This document shows positions 13,001 to 25,014 of a stretch of 64,000 bases of DNA, one piece after another; position 1 is the stretch's first letter, and each line of letters starts with the position of its first letter. Below the pieces are notes generated by a model. The model saw only the letters and a list, made by a program, of their open reading frames with translations. It was not told the DNA's origin and made no database searches. The position numbers and the translations under genes were made by a program. The DNA comes from Saccharomycopsis fibuligera x Saccharomycopsis cf. fibuligera (taxonomy: Eukaryota; Ascomycota; Saccharomycetes; Ascoideales; Saccharomycopsidaceae): positions 3,459,501 through 3,523,500 of the forward strand of contig CP012809.1 in the NCBI GenBank assembly GCA_001936135.1. Reading direction: 5' to 3'.

Positions 13001-14562
13001 TCGTTGATGATAAATGAAGCTCCTTCACGATACGAGCATTGCGAACAGAGCTCATTGTATTGTGAAGAAACTAGAAGTAAACATATTTAGTAACTTTTAT
13101 ATCAACTTTCTGTCTTTTGGCAAGTGAAGTTGATATCATTTTTCCAATACGTAAGGTTTGTTAGCCAGTCCACAAGCAATACGTCTTAGCTTACAGAATA
13201 TTTTTTTTGTTTTTTTGAGCCATAATTACTTCAAGGCATAAAAAAAGATAAACTGTGCAACTGCAAATTTTAGTGCAGCTTGTCCCTACTGTTGCTGTAT
13301 CAGCATATTGTGCTATATTCAAGCACAAATATAAATGGAAAGGGTGTCTAGCAAAACTAAATCTTGCTTCTGGAAATCCTTTTTCAGGATATATAAGTTT
13401 CAAAACCTGAAATATTATTGCCCTTAGGCTCAACATTTAACATCCGTAAGTGGTGGAATCATAAAGTATATTTGTTTGCTATATGAAGTAGACTCTTTTG
13501 GCTACTAGAGTATACTATATCAGCCTTATACAGATTTGACAACAACCAAAATTTACAGCGTTATTGGAAGTTGCCCTCAAGGGTTTTCGGCTTATGAATA
13601 TAAATAAAAATGATGCTTTGCTAACAGCCCTTTTGACAAGTAAACTAGCTAAGCTTCAAGCAAGCTACTCCCCACTTGTCTACGTATGTGGATGTCTTTC
13701 TTATATTTCAGATGAACTAAATGTCTTTTGCCTTGATTCTCAGCGTTTCAAAATAAAAATTGTTTTCGTAACGCCCTTTTTCGGAAAGCACCAGTGACGT
13801 GTTTTCGGATAAAGAACGTTTATCCCAATATGCTTAATACATATTGGATCCGTGTACGTCATCGCGTAATCAACACGTAAAGCTTTGAGTACTAAGTAGC
13901 TTTTTTTTTTTAGTATGTTGCTAGCGCAGCTTAAATCATAAGAGCGCATTTCTAGCTTTTTCTTTTTTAGGCTTGAGGTAGGTACCGCAGGCCTGTGTGC
14001 ATAAAATCGTCAAGGTCAAGGGCCTGCTTGTGCTTTCCCAAGAACTGTCAAACAAAAAGAATGGAAAAAACAAACATACTTGGTGAAGACTATACAAAAA
14101 AATAGTTGCTGCTGTTATTTTATTTTACTTCTTCAAATCTGCTTTTTCTGGAATAAAGCTTCTATAATTCCCAAAGGCCGATGCTTTTGCATTACTTTTT
14201 GGATTTGTCTTGCAGCCAGCATAAAAGCTGCCCTGCTATGATAATCATCAAAATTGTGTCTCCTCGACAATACACAGTCAAGTTCTCACACACCAATAAG
14301 CTTTTATGTTATAACAATTTATTCAACTTTCATTTTTTTTTTCTTTATTCTCTAATAACGTTCTGCGCAAGTAATACGCCATTTATTGGCGTTGTCTGTT
14401 TTATGTGCGTCGCTGGTTCGCGAGCTATATGGCAATATAGCTTTCAACAATGGTTTCAAGCCTGTCACTAATCGAGATATGTGATTTAAGGTCGCATATG
14501 TGACACCTATAACCTAAGCATTAATTTTGTTTTCTTCACCTTTACCGCTCACCAAACTTGCT

Positions 14563-14690
<128 letters not shown>

Positions 14691-15076
14691 ATGAAGCAGC
14701 AACGGCCGTAAAGACAGGCCAGCGCACAAGAGTTCAGTAGCTATTCCAATTGCACTACACCACCAGCTTTTAGTACTCTTTTTCATTCTGAATTGTTTCA
14801 AATCAAAACGGATAGGCCTTCTGCGGCACTTGAAGGAACAAAATTTTGCAACAGGATTTATTCTATAACCCTTCACTGTCCAGACATTCCCATTACAGTA
14901 TCCTCGGAATCGAGAAAGAAATTGAACCCAATACTATCTATCGGTCATCTGGTTATAGGTATACGCTCCCTGTTAGAACATAGTAATATTACCAGCTTGG
15001 TTGTGTCTCTGGGTTTAGTTTTGTGGTTATAGTAACAAATGGCCCCAAGAAGCGGCATTAAAGGATTATAGACGTG

Positions 15077-15078
<2 letters not shown>

Positions 15079-15124
<46 letters not shown>
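15079..15124. repeat. Poly-T tract, about 46 bp
   Basis: The longest homopolymer in the window, 2.1 kb upstream of MSB2. Its exact length in an assembly may be affected by sequencing slippage. Confidence 0.85.
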
Positions 15125-15125
<1 letters not shown>

Positions 15126-17271
15126 GCTAGGTGCATGGCCATGAAATGCAGCTGGATATCGAGAATAGTAAATTACCAGTTACCAAAAACGGAATATACG
15201 ACTCTTTGCGCGAAGTTCCCTATTGCATGTTAAAATTTGGAAATAAAGGCAATAGGCAAAAATATGCACTGCCTTTTTTTTTTAAAAAAAAAAAAAGAAA
15301 AAAAAACGTCTGTAGCACGGTCTTTTACAACTCTAAACAAAGTCTTCAACCAGGTAAAACCTATTAATTAGCGAAGAACCGAATATTGTAGATTGTTTAT
15401 AGCTTACATATCTCATTCAAAAAATAGATTTTCATTGAGGTTAACGCTCCTCTATTGTTATAAATATTTTACGAGGCTAAAGAATCTTTCTTAATTTTTA
15501 TTTTCGATATTTCCTTTTTTGTAGGGCTTGGAGTGAATTTGTCCCAATCAAGTAGCATTTTTGTGATGTTTCGTCTACGACTGACAGCCACTACGCTCTA
15601 GCATGCGTTAGTGCAATTTGGGCGCAGCAGGATCTATTGTATGGTAACTGACTAAGGCAGCGTAAGTGCCTGCAGACTGTATGCACAACAAAAAAGGGGC
15701 CAAAAGCATTATGGCTCGAGGCGGAAAATTGTAAATGACTTTACGCATTACAAAGTTGAGAAAGTTGCGGTGAGCTGTTGTTGTTCAAGCAAAACGTGTC
15801 ACGACTGGATATTCTCTTTAGTTCGAAGCTTAATCAATGATATAAGTAGGAAATAATACTCAATAATTAACTTTTTCTCTCTCTTTTCTACAGGTGATGG
15901 TTAAACTGCTCAAGAAATAAATATTCTTTGATTTAAAGGGAGATGTTTCAATTGACCCTCATCTATTGTCTTAACAAAAATAGTGTCTATTGTCATTTTA
16001 TTGTTACATGAATCTCTGATGCACGTAAGTTTACTGTCTTCATCTACACAGTACTTGCCAATCACCCCGTAGGACACTCTACAGAAGGTCGATTTTCCTA
16101 AAAAGTTCGCTAAAGATTTTATTCAAAAATTTATCTTAATTGAATTGAATTGAATTCCAAGAGCGCATGTAGTTAAACCCACTTTTTGTTTATACTTGAG
16201 TGAGATCCTATAGCTATAGAAACCTAATGAGAAATTGACAGACCTGAAATATAAAGCAAATACATGGTTTTAGACATTTTTGACTGAAAAGCGAGCTTTA
16301 AAACTGCTTGTAGGCGGTCAACGATGAAAAATATTTATTTATTTCTACTGCTAATAGCTGACACTAGTTCTAGCTGTATATATAGCTATACCACTAGGCA
16401 CAAAAACGGGGAAAAAGGAAGTGTTGCGTCAGTTTAGGTGTATCACCATAAATACCCGGCATCACTCAATACAGCTGCTGAGACCCATCTATGCAGAATA
16501 CGCACATCTTTCGCTATTGTTCGACCCTGGCCGACAGCACAGGCTAAATTAATGACGGCAAAAAGATCAACTCGGGGAAAACGACCAAAAAGAGAAATTT
16601 TAATAATGAATTGAGTACGGCTTGAAAAGCTCACAGATTTGTTCTTTTCTTTAGAAAGCATCTTCAAATAGTATCTTAGAATGCAGCTTTAACACCATAT
16701 TATTTTTCCAAGACCACCAGTGTTTTAGTAGCTGTTCAGTTCCTCAATGGTGGGGCCCTGGGGCTTGGGCGGCTACCAGCAGGTACCACAACGGGTGCAA
16801 AACTTAAACGCAGAAAACAGCGTCTAATTCGAATTAGAGTTTCAAAACTGCAGAGACAGAAACAAATTATGCATCGCCATGCAGACATCTCTGGACGTGA
16901 TATGTGCTGTTGCGCTAGTGGATATATTGGCCATGACTTGAAACCAGGTTAGCCTGTATGATGAACACCTAAAGCGCAAATATTTTTGTCCCTGGAGGGA
17001 TATAATGGTCTTATATTCTCTTCTTTTTTTTTTTTTTTTTTCTTTTGGGATTTCCTGATTTCTTCTTGACTCTTGGTGGCATTTCTCCTGGCAAGCTCAT
17101 TATAAAGATAAATCAATTAGACGACAGTTGCTAACCCAGAGAATAGTTCAGCCAAAAAAATACCTAAAGAGCCATTCATTACTAGATCCAAAACCTGTTG
17201 AAAAAAAATTTGCTGATTTTAAGTCCTAACAACAAAAAGTAGCCGCTGTGTAAACGAGCAGTTACAAATTC

Positions 17272-20200
17272 ATGAACTTGAAACTAGTTCTCATCTCGTT
17301 CTGTTTCTGTGCTCTTTCGAGCGCAGTAGCCTCAAGTTCTGAAGACCAACAGAGCTCGAACGTTGAAGAATCCACTGCAACCCAACCCTCCACTGCTGCG
17401 GGGTCAACTGCGGCAGCCACATCCGCCACGGAAACCATTTTTTCAGCAGATAAAACAGAGGTAAGTTCATCAAAAGAACAATCAACCCTGTATTCTTCTT
17501 CTCAAGCAGAGCAGCAAGCAACTAGCAGCCAACAACAGACTCTGTCAAGCCAACCAACTTCAAGTGTCCAAACAGAAACTACAAGCTACACCTTTGCTGA
17601 ACAAACATCCAATAATTCTCCAGCATCTACTTATAACTCAAACCAGCAGTTTACAAGTAGTACATCACTAGAGACATCTAGCTCCACTATATCGTCCTAT
17701 TCTGAGCAGACAAGTAGCACTCTCCAACAAACCTCTAGTTCCACTACACCATCATCAACTTATTCTGAGGGTACGAGCAATACAACGCCATGGTCTTCCT
17801 CTTCTGAGCAACAAAAAACGAGTGATAGTACCCAATGGTCCACCGATTCGTCTTACAAACCACAGACGAGTAGCTTCCAAGATTCACAAGCGCCATATCT
17901 GAGTTCCTCAGAATACAGCAGCAACAGCATACCAGCCTGGACATCCTCCTCATACTCCTCATCTTCTTCATCCTCCTCATCATCCTCCTCATCCTCCAGC
18001 ACAGGATGGCCGTCAACACAATCTGCCTTTTCTGTCCCATCAAGCACATCTTACACTATTTCTTCGGCATCTTCAAGCTTAGACAACCAGCCACAAACTA
18101 CTTTTGAAGCAGCTGTGAGCAGTCTGTCGTATAACAGTTACACTACTTCTGAAGCATCTGTGAGCAGTTTGTCGTATAACAGTTACACTACCTCTGAAGC
18201 ATCTGTGAGCAGTTTGTCGTATAGCAGTTACACTACTTCATCATTAACATCACTATCATCATCTTCAAAATCAGGGTTCTCGGTAGATAATCCTTTCACT
18301 TGGGAGCAAGGGCTGTCATCATCAAACCCGGATGGGTATTCAACAACCGATAGCTACTCAAGCGATTTAGAGACTTCCAGTTCTGAAGTTCCTACTACAT
18401 CTGCTAATCAGTTTGACAGCAGTTCCACTGCATACCCTTCCTCAACGCTATCAACTACTAGCTCTTGGAATTTTGGCTTTGGTGACTTTTCTAGTTCTCT
18501 GTCGTCCTCTGCTCAGCCTTCGTCTCCCCAAGTTTGGCCAACTCCGTCCGATTACCAGCAAAGCGGAACCTCAACATCTACCGAGCCAACATCAAGTGAG
18601 AATTTTCAACATCTGTTCTCGGATCTGCCATGGAAACAATCATCAGACAGCGCATACCTAGATGTTCCACCAAATACTTTTGATGCCAGCTCTGGCTCTA
18701 ATCCTTGGTCAACAGCAACAATTGAATCTGCTTCATCACCAGAGTTTGGTCCAAGCAAGTCGTCCGACAATTCTTGGGTAACGGCTAGCTGGGGACATGG
18801 TGCTTCTTCTCCTTCTGCTTCTTCGTCTTTTGATTTTTGGGGTACCCCAACCCAAACTGATAATAGTTGGTTTCCGTCAACTACCAGTGACCTCGCAAAT
18901 ACCCAGATTAGCAGCAACGGCAAAAGTGGATGGTATCAGCTAACAGACGATATTCACAGTGACTATCAGCAGTTCACTAGTGACCCTCATAGTGTACACT
19001 CACAATTTACAAGTCAAGTTGTTAATGCTGGCTCCATTGAATATGTACCAATTTCTCTGCTCACAAGTCAATTTCACCATACCGCAAGTACGTCAAGCGT
19101 AAACTACGACGGCTTTCCTTGGAGTAGCATTGGTACCAGTGAACAATTCACTGATTCTAAAACCATTGGAAGTGTTTTTAGTAGCTTCGACAATGTTAAA
19201 AACTCAGTAGCTTCTGAATGGTCACAGTTTACTTCGAGTATCGCACCAGAAGTATCTACATCGGATGATTCTATCCCATACAGCACTCTTTCCGCTGCTG
19301 CTCCGCAAAGTACTTCAGCTTCCAAATGGAGCCAATTTTCATCTGACAGTTCTGCGGTTATAGCAGCTACTTCGGCCGCTACTTCGAATGCTGATGGCAC
19401 TTCTGTTTCTGAATGGTCAGAAGTTACCTCCACAAGCGAAGCACAAGAAAGTCATTCTAATTTAAAGGCGACTAGTGCCACTTCCAGCAGCGCTTCCTTG
19501 GAATGGAGCAAAGTGACTTCAGTTTCCGCTACTTCAGCTGCTGCTCCTATTGATGCTTCTGTCTCTTCTGCTGAGACTCTGATTAGTGATATTGCTGGAA
19601 CCTCTTCAGAAGCTCTAAAATGGAGTGAATTTTCCTCGGAAACCACCACCAGACCTTCTTCTGAATCTGAAAATCATTTGTGGTCTGCTACCAGTTATTC
19701 CGCAACAAGTTCAGATGCTGAATATAAGGCCACCGCCACGGGTGCCACTACCAGTGCTCTCTATGATCTGATTTCTGCTTCAAAAACTTCCACATTCAGC
19801 TCTGTGTTTGTACCAAATTCGGAAAGCAATCCTGCTAGCACTCTCGCCTGGCCTTTATCTAGTTCTTCTGCTTCTGGTGCTTCTTTTATTGAAAATACAG
19901 CTTCTAAAGGTGCTTCATCTTCATCATCAACGCCAACTTCCTCAACAATTAGTAACTGGCTCCCAAGCACTCTACAAACGGCATTTGCTTCTCTGACCTT
20001 GAGTGATGAGTCTTCCTTTTCTGCTAGCAGTACCAGCAGTGGGGCAGCCCAACTGAGTTCTAAGGCTCCTCAATTACCTAACGTGATTGCCCCTGCAACG
20101 GAGAGCAACCCTCAACAAAACTACACTGTGATTACTATTGGTTTCAAAAAAGGGTTAAATTACCCATTTGTGGCCAGCCATTCTGTCGCCTCTGCTCAGA

Positions 20201-21042
20201 TCTTCCAATATTTGCCAAAGACTTTGTCCTATATTTTTGACAATAATGCAGATGGGGTTGCAGTAAAGCAGCTTGTTCCATTTCAGTCCACCTCACTAGA
20301 TTACATTGTCACTGTTGCTGAGGTTTATTTTCCTAAAGACTATGTCAGCGCATTGAATCAATCTATCCAGACAAGTTACTCTAAATTCTACTTTAACACT
20401 GATCCAACTGCAAATTCATTGGCTCTGTTGGTTGATTCAAAAATCCCTTTGATTGGTTTAGACACTGGTTCAGGTCTGTCGTCATTAGGCAGTAGCGGCT
20501 CTTCAGGATCATCCTCATCGGGTGACCAGCAAAGCAGTGATAGTGGTTCTAATGGATTGAGTGCAGCATCCTCTGGATCTTTCGACTCTGTGCAACCAAA
20601 CGACAAAGATGCTAACTCTAAATTGCGTGTTGTTGGTACATCTTCTGGTATCTCCGCTGCCGTCTACATTACTGTGCTATTGGTAGGATTCCGCATCTAC
20701 AAACAAAAGAAAGGTAATGTCAATTTCGCCACTGCAAAGGATGGAGAGATTATCTTACCAATTTCTGAACGTGGTGTTGTATCTCCTGAGGTTGAAATTG
20801 AACCGGAAGTTTTAGTAAATCCAGTGTATAGAGATCCAAGGTTGGATAGAAGAATGTCATATCAATCATTGAATTCTGCAATTTCGGGACCAGGGCCTAT
20901 GTTTTCTGATTATGCTGAACTGACTTTTGGCTATGAGGACAACGGAATTTTTACAGTTGATGAGATGGATGAGACTATGGAAGAAGTGGAAAGTATCATT
21001 CCAACCATTTCAAGTCCAGAATCTGGGCACGGGTGGTTTTAG
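17272..21042 (+). CDS. MSB2: Msb2-type signalling mucin (osmosensor, MAPK pathway receptor)
   Basis: This 1256-residue type I membrane protein begins with a hydrophobic signal peptide (about residues 1-20). A very Ser/Thr-rich mucin region fills about 25-940, including a serine homopolymer (about 225-243) and three 15-residue tandem units. A conserved membrane-proximal domain at about 950-1065 opens with NYTVITIGFKKGLNYPF and SVASAQIFQYLP, the hallmark of fungal Msb2. A Ser/Gly linker, one membrane segment (about 1124-1145) and a cytoplasmic tail of about 110 residues follow. Family knowledge: Msb2 senses osmotic, nutrient and surface cues with Sho1 and activates Cdc42 and the filamentation MAP kinase cascade; its glycosylated ectodomain is shed. 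CTG codons are unusually frequent here and sit among serines, which matters if CUG is read as Ser. HKR1 is the main alternative, but the conserved domain and tail fit Msb2 better. Confidence 0.9.
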   Translation: MNLKLVLISFCFCALSSAVASSSEDQQSSNVEESTATQPSTAAGSTAAATSATETIFSADKTEVSSSKEQSTLYSSSQAEQQATSSQQQTLSSQPTSSVQTETTSYTFAEQTSNNSPASTYNSNQQFTSSTSLETSSSTISSYSEQTSSTLQQTSSSTTPSSTYSEGTSNTTPWSSSSEQQKTSDSTQWSTDSSYKPQTSSFQDSQAPYLSSSEYSSNSIPAWTSSSYSSSSSSSSSSSSSSSTGWPSTQSAFSVPSSTSYTISSASSSLDNQPQTTFEAAVSSLSYNSYTTSEASVSSLSYNSYTTSEASVSSLSYSSYTTSSLTSLSSSSKSGFSVDNPFTWEQGLSSSNPDGYSTTDSYSSDLETSSSEVPTTSANQFDSSSTAYPSSTLSTTSSWNFGFGDFSSSLSSSAQPSSPQVWPTPSDYQQSGTSTSTEPTSSENFQHLFSDLPWKQSSDSAYLDVPPNTFDASSGSNPWSTATIESASSPEFGPSKSSDNSWVTASWGHGASSPSASSSFDFWGTPTQTDNSWFPSTTSDLANTQISSNGKSGWYQLTDDIHSDYQQFTSDPHSVHSQFTSQVVNAGSIEYVPISLLTSQFHHTASTSSVNYDGFPWSSIGTSEQFTDSKTIGSVFSSFDNVKNSVASEWSQFTSSIAPEVSTSDDSIPYSTLSAAAPQSTSASKWSQFSSDSSAVIAATSAATSNADGTSVSEWSEVTSTSEAQESHSNLKATSATSSSASLEWSKVTSVSATSAAAPIDASVSSAETLISDIAGTSSEALKWSEFSSETTTRPSSESENHLWSATSYSATSSDAEYKATATGATTSALYDLISASKTSTFSSVFVPNSESNPASTLAWPLSSSSASGASFIENTASKGASSSSSTPTSSTISNWLPSTLQTAFASLTLSDESSFSASSTSSGAAQLSSKAPQLPNVIAPATESNPQQNYTVITIGFKKGLNYPFVASHSVASAQIFQYLPKTLSYIFDNNADGVAVKQLVPFQSTSLDYIVTVAEVYFPKDYVSALNQSIQTSYSKFYFNTDPTANSLALLVDSKIPLIGLDTGSGLSSLGSSGSSGSSSSGDQQSSDSGSNGLSAASSGSFDSVQPNDKDANSKLRVVGTSSGISAAVYITVLLVGFRIYKQKKGNVNFATAKDGEIILPISERGVVSPEVEIEPEVLVNPVYRDPRLDRRMSYQSLNSAISGPGPMFSDYAELTFGYEDNGIFTVDEMDETMEEVESIIPTISSPESGHGWF
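18106..18240 (+). repeat. Three 45-bp coding tandem repeats within MSB2
   Basis: Units at 18106-18150, 18151-18195 and 18196-18240 each encode EASVSSLSYNSYTTS-like 15-mers with only a few base differences. In unit 1 the Leu codon of SSLSY is CTG; in units 2 and 3 it is TTG. Near-identity implies recent duplication and likely strain polymorphism. Confidence 0.95.
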
Positions 21043-21881
21043 AATTGATATCTGAATACTCTGTTTTCATAGTTTTCTTTTTGTTTTTCATGAGTTTTAT
21101 TTTTTTCTTAATTTGATTAAATGGTGGAAGTCTTCACAAGCTCATCTAAGTTTAATGCTTTATGTTCATTTTAAGGTGACTTTAGCCTTCCACTTCCATT
21201 ACCCCTTCTTTGCTTTTCATATCAAAAGTACCTATTTATTTATTTTTTTTTTTCTTTTTGTTTGTTTGGCTTCAATTCAAATTTCAATTTCTTAATCTTT
21301 TGTTATATTATAATTCTGTTCCACAATTATTAGACATTTTTGCCTTATTTCTCCCAGGTAAAATAGAATACACGTTACTAGATTTTCTTATATTCAAACT
21401 TTTCTTTACTTTTATTTACAAGCCAAGGTATAGCGCACAGCATCTGGCAAGCCTGATAGAAGTATACCATAATGCAGGATTTTAAATCTGGCAGTTGATG
21501 TTGTGATGCTTGATATGTAGTGTACCGTAGTGCGCATAAAATATTAACGGCTGCCGAATTACGTAATTTTTTTTCTTTGTTTTATTCTTTTCTTTTCTTT
21601 GCATCAAAGAAATAAAAAAAAATTTACTCCGACTTTCAGCCTTTCTAATCTCGAATCGTCAGAATTCAACATCTCTCCTAAATTTACCTGAGCCTTCCTT
21701 GTTGTCTATCACTTGCTGCTTATATTAAAAATTTTATCACTTTATTATCAATTTGAAAATCAAGCAGGAAGATTAGCATAGCTTTCATATCACAACTATT
21801 TCAGTCAGAAAAGAAGGAGAGACGATACTTAACACCAACCAATTAGCAATCAACAGGGAGACACGAACAACACAGTAAGAC
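21043..21881. other. Intergenic region between MSB2 and RBG1
   Basis: This 839-bp stretch holds the T-rich MSB2 3' flank and the RBG1 promoter. A pyrimidine-rich segment around 21568-21600 precedes the RBG1 leader. The last 60 bases before 21882 are A-rich and ATG-free. No gene is seen. Confidence 0.6.
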
Positions 21882-22985
21882 ATGTCGACTACAGCAGATA
21901 AAATTAAGTCCATCGAGGAAGAGATGGCAAGAACCCAAAAGAACAAAAACACTGAGTTTCATTTGGGTCAGCTTAAGGCGAAACTTGCAAAGCTTAAAAG
22001 AGAACTCCTCACGCCTACAGGCGGCGGCGGTGGTGCCGGCGCTGGTTTTGATGTGGCCAAAACTGGTATAGCCACTGTGGGGTTCGTTGGGTTCCCATCT
22101 GTTGGTAAATCTACTTTACTTTCGAAGCTTACTGGCACACAATCTGAAGCAGCTGCTTATGAGTTCACTACGTTGACTACGGTGCCGGGTACTATTCGTT
22201 ATAAAGGTGCCAAGATCCAGATGTTGGATTTGCCAGGTATTATTGAAGGTGCTAAAGATGGTCGTGGTCGTGGTAAACAAGTCATTGCTGTGACACGTAC
22301 CTGTAACATGTTGTTCATTGTTTTGGATGTTAATAAGCCATTGAAGCACAAACAGACAATCGAATATGAATTAGAGGGGTTCGGGATCAGAATCAACAAA
22401 TCTCCACCAGACATTGTTTTAAAAAAGAAGGAAAGAGGTGGTATTAACATTACCAATACCGTTCCATTGACGAGATTGACAAAAGATGAAATTAGAGCAG
22501 TCATGTCTGAGTACAGATTGAACAGTGCCGATATTCAGTTTAGATGCGACGCTACAGTAGACGATTTGATTGACTGTATTGAAGCCAAGAACAGAAAATA
22601 CATTCCTGCAGTCTACGTATTGAACAAAATCGATTCTTTTTCAGTTGAGGAGTTGAATTTGATGTACAAGATTCCAAATGCGGTTCCAATATCTTCTGGA
22701 AAGGGTTGGAACTTGGATGATTTGCTCGAGATGATGTGGGACAGATTGAACTTGGTGAGAGTTTACACCAAACCAAAGGGCAGGCTTCCAGATTTTACCG
22801 AACCAGTGGTGTTGAGATCGGATAAAGCCACGGTGGAAGATTTCTGTCACAGTATTCACAAGTCTTTAGTGGAAGAATTCAAGACCGCGGTAGTATTTGG
22901 GGCCAGTGTCAAACACCAGCCTCAATATGTGGGTTTGTCGCACGTTTTGCAGGACGAGGATGTGGTTACTATCTTGAAGAGATAA
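21882..22985 (+). CDS. RBG1: DRG-family GTPase, ribosome-interacting (Rbg1)
   Basis: This 367-residue protein matches the DRG1/Rbg1 family along its whole length. The N-terminal helix starts with [16 protein letters not shown], typical of Rbg1. The P-loop is GFPSVGKST at about residues 70-78, the switch region includes [16 protein letters not shown], and a NKID motif gives guanine specificity. An S5D2-like insert and a C-terminal TGS domain ([12 protein letters not shown] onward) complete the layout. Known role: with partner Tma46 it binds ribosomes and relieves stalls during elongation. Length equals the S. cerevisiae protein. I saw no CTG codon. It lies head-on to FUN14 with a 411-bp gap. 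Confidence 0.96.
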   Translation: MSTTADKIKSIEEEMARTQKNKNTEFHLGQLKAKLAKLKRELLTPTGGGGGAGAGFDVAKTGIATVGFVGFPSVGKSTLLSKLTGTQSEAAAYEFTTLTTVPGTIRYKGAKIQMLDLPGIIEGAKDGRGRGKQVIAVTRTCNMLFIVLDVNKPLKHKQTIEYELEGFGIRINKSPPDIVLKKKERGGINITNTVPLTRLTKDEIRAVMSEYRLNSADIQFRCDATVDDLIDCIEAKNRKYIPAVYVLNKIDSFSVEELNLMYKIPNAVPISSGKGWNLDDLLEMMWDRLNLVRVYTKPKGRLPDFTEPVVLRSDKATVEDFCHSIHKSLVEEFKTAVVFGASVKHQPQYVGLSHVLQDEDVVTILKR

Positions 22986-23396
22986 ATTGGTGAAATTTGG
23001 TATAGAGGATGCCAATATTATAATTCGTTTTATTGTATTGTTAACATAAAACGGTATGTGCTTGTGTATTAAAAGTTGCACTGTTGTCAATACTGCTACC
23101 GTATCTGAGTTGAGCATTAGTTTATGACATTGTAGACTACTGCTTGAAGTAAGCCGTATTACTAGACTTTGTTTACAGCTTTTCTTAATTGTTTAGCAAG
23201 ACTAAACTGAGACAAGAAGGAAAGTTTTACGTATATAGGTTTTTAATTATATTCTCTTTTTTTGTTGTTCTTTCTCTTCTTTGGAAGAATTTTATTATTA
23301 GAAAGTTCACTTTAAGTATTAATTAAATTTTAAGCTTATATACTAGATTCTTCTGTTAAAACTGATTGTGTAATCGTATTTAGATCATTTAGCATA
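22986..23396. other. Convergent 3' flanks of RBG1 and FUN14
   Basis: A 411-bp AT-rich stretch between two gene ends. It should contain both polyadenylation regions. No gene seen. Confidence 0.6.
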
Positions 23397-24119
23397 TTAA
23401 ACATTGTAGGCAGCAATGAAAAAACTTAAAATGAAAGCTATTTTGAAACTGGAATTATCGAACACCAAGCTCTTCAAGTTTACTCTTTGTGTCCCGAATT
23501 TGACAATCCCATTCCAAGGAATGTGAATAATGCCGCGGTTTTCTAGAAATTCTAACGATAAGAAGGTACCAAACGAGATTAACGCCAACACCGAGGACAA
23601 CTTACCAATAACAATACCCAAAGCAAGACCAAAAATCGATCCGTAAGTCAAATCCTCGTAGCTTAAACGACGTTTTGCTGGTTGTGGAGGTAAATTACGT
23701 TCCGGTGAGAATGGTTTGCCATGGTAAACGCCAATTGGTGGAGATCTGGATCCTCCAATTAATGGGCTATCGTTTTTGATAACTGGAGCGGTGGCCATGT
23801 AAAGCCCAGTTGTCAAAGTGGCGCCAAACAACAACCCCATCTTCGATGAGAATCCATGGCCACCGGCATTAGCATTGCCATTAGCAGACTTCAATGGCGC
23901 AGCAATTGCATCCGCTGCTGCTGATGGGGCTTTCAAGTTTGTTGATCTTATTCTGTTGTTGAGTTGTGGGAAGTTTCTAAAGATGCTGGTTGTGTTTCTT
24001 GATGATGAAGATGAAAGCAAGCGCTTTGATGATGCTGCTGCGTTTGCTCCGAAGCAACGGACCACTGAACTTGTGGAGCAGCGAGATAAAGCACCGAGGA
24101 CACTGAATTGGACAAACAT
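23397..24119 (-). CDS. FUN14: FUN14-domain mitochondrial outer membrane protein
   Basis: This 240-residue protein has a long basic, Ser-rich and Ala-rich N-terminus (about 1-90) and a hydrophobic segment near 95-112. The conserved FUN14 domain (about 150-240) begins LSYEDLTYGSIFGLALGIVIGK and ends in a second helical hairpin, matching S. cerevisiae Fun14. The family includes mammalian FUNDC1, a mitophagy receptor; yeast Fun14 is a mitochondrial membrane protein of less certain role. No FUNDC1-like YxxL motif is evident at the N-terminus, so a mitophagy role should not be assumed. The N-terminus resembles a mitochondrial targeting sequence. Confidence 0.88.
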   Translation of the reverse strand: MFVQFSVLGALSRCSTSSVVRCFGANAAASSKRLLSSSSSRNTTSIFRNFPQLNNRIRSTNLKAPSAAADAIAAPLKSANGNANAGGHGFSSKMGLLFGATLTTGLYMATAPVIKNDSPLIGGSRSPPIGVYHGKPFSPERNLPPQPAKRRLSYEDLTYGSIFGLALGIVIGKLSSVLALISFGTFLSLEFLENRGIIHIPWNGIVKFGTQRVNLKSLVFDNSSFKIAFILSFFIAAYNV

Positions 24120-25014
24120 GATAATTTGTTTTTGTTGTTATAAATTTGGTAAAGTAATATTTGAATGACTTTTGCTACAATACTCTGACAGTTGCAAGTC
24201 AAGTAGAAACAAAACAAAAACCACCAGAAGCGATGCTAGAACTGAGCATCCGCGATGCTTGCTATGGATGATGCTTTCTCCAGCCACATTGTGCAACCAC
24301 ATTTCACATACCAGCCACATGCCTGTGCACGAAAAAAAGAAGTCTTGCTAATAACCACATACTGCTAAACGCACTACATAAAATAAGAACATGCTGTTGC
24401 CCGAGAAGGAATATCTTCGAGTCTACTGTATATAAATATACACTTAAGAAAATAGAAAGGAGAGGGCTATGAATTTTACAACGACGCCAGTCAACTCGCA
24501 CTGTTTTAACCAAAAAAACGTAAAACCCTTTTTTTCCTAGAAATGAAGTTTGACATATTAAAGTTTCTCTTTGGGCAAAAATTTCCCAGTCCGGTAATTT
24601 CAAATCAATCTTTTTTAAAGAAAAATAAACACAGATGCTGGTATATCAGGTTGACTCTTTAACCTCATAAGGACATGCATAATAACAATGCCAACGGAGA
24701 AAACTTCCCATATATATGCAAAGGCTACAAGATGCTCCGAGGATGAACACATCTGGCATCCTCTGTTTGATGATAATAACGGTGCATTACTTACTAACAA
24801 ATATTCAAATCGCGTAGTTGGTGGTTCTTTACTAAATAAACCTTCATGATCATAACTTACACTGTAGTTGTTGGCACTATATATGGTGAATGACCACTAC
24901 TCTTGAGAGCAACCCAAAACATACTACATTTGAAATTAGATTGTATAACATACATCCATTTATTTTATACTTAGAAATTAACCAGCACTAAATGCAACAA
25001 AACTAGTACCACGC
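24120..25014. other. Intergenic region upstream of FUN14 and downstream of RPS2
   Basis: 895 bp. Both neighbours are on the minus strand, so it holds the FUN14 promoter and the RPS2 3' flank. Short open frames are present but nothing protein-like. Confidence 0.6.

Noticed and set aside
14695-14770. tRNA-like sequence on the minus strand (GTGTAGTGCAATTGG) next to the AAAT array, resembling a SINE head and tail
   Set aside because: There is no B-box GTTCRANNC at the right spacing and no acceptor-stem pairing, so neither a tRNA nor a SINE can be supported.
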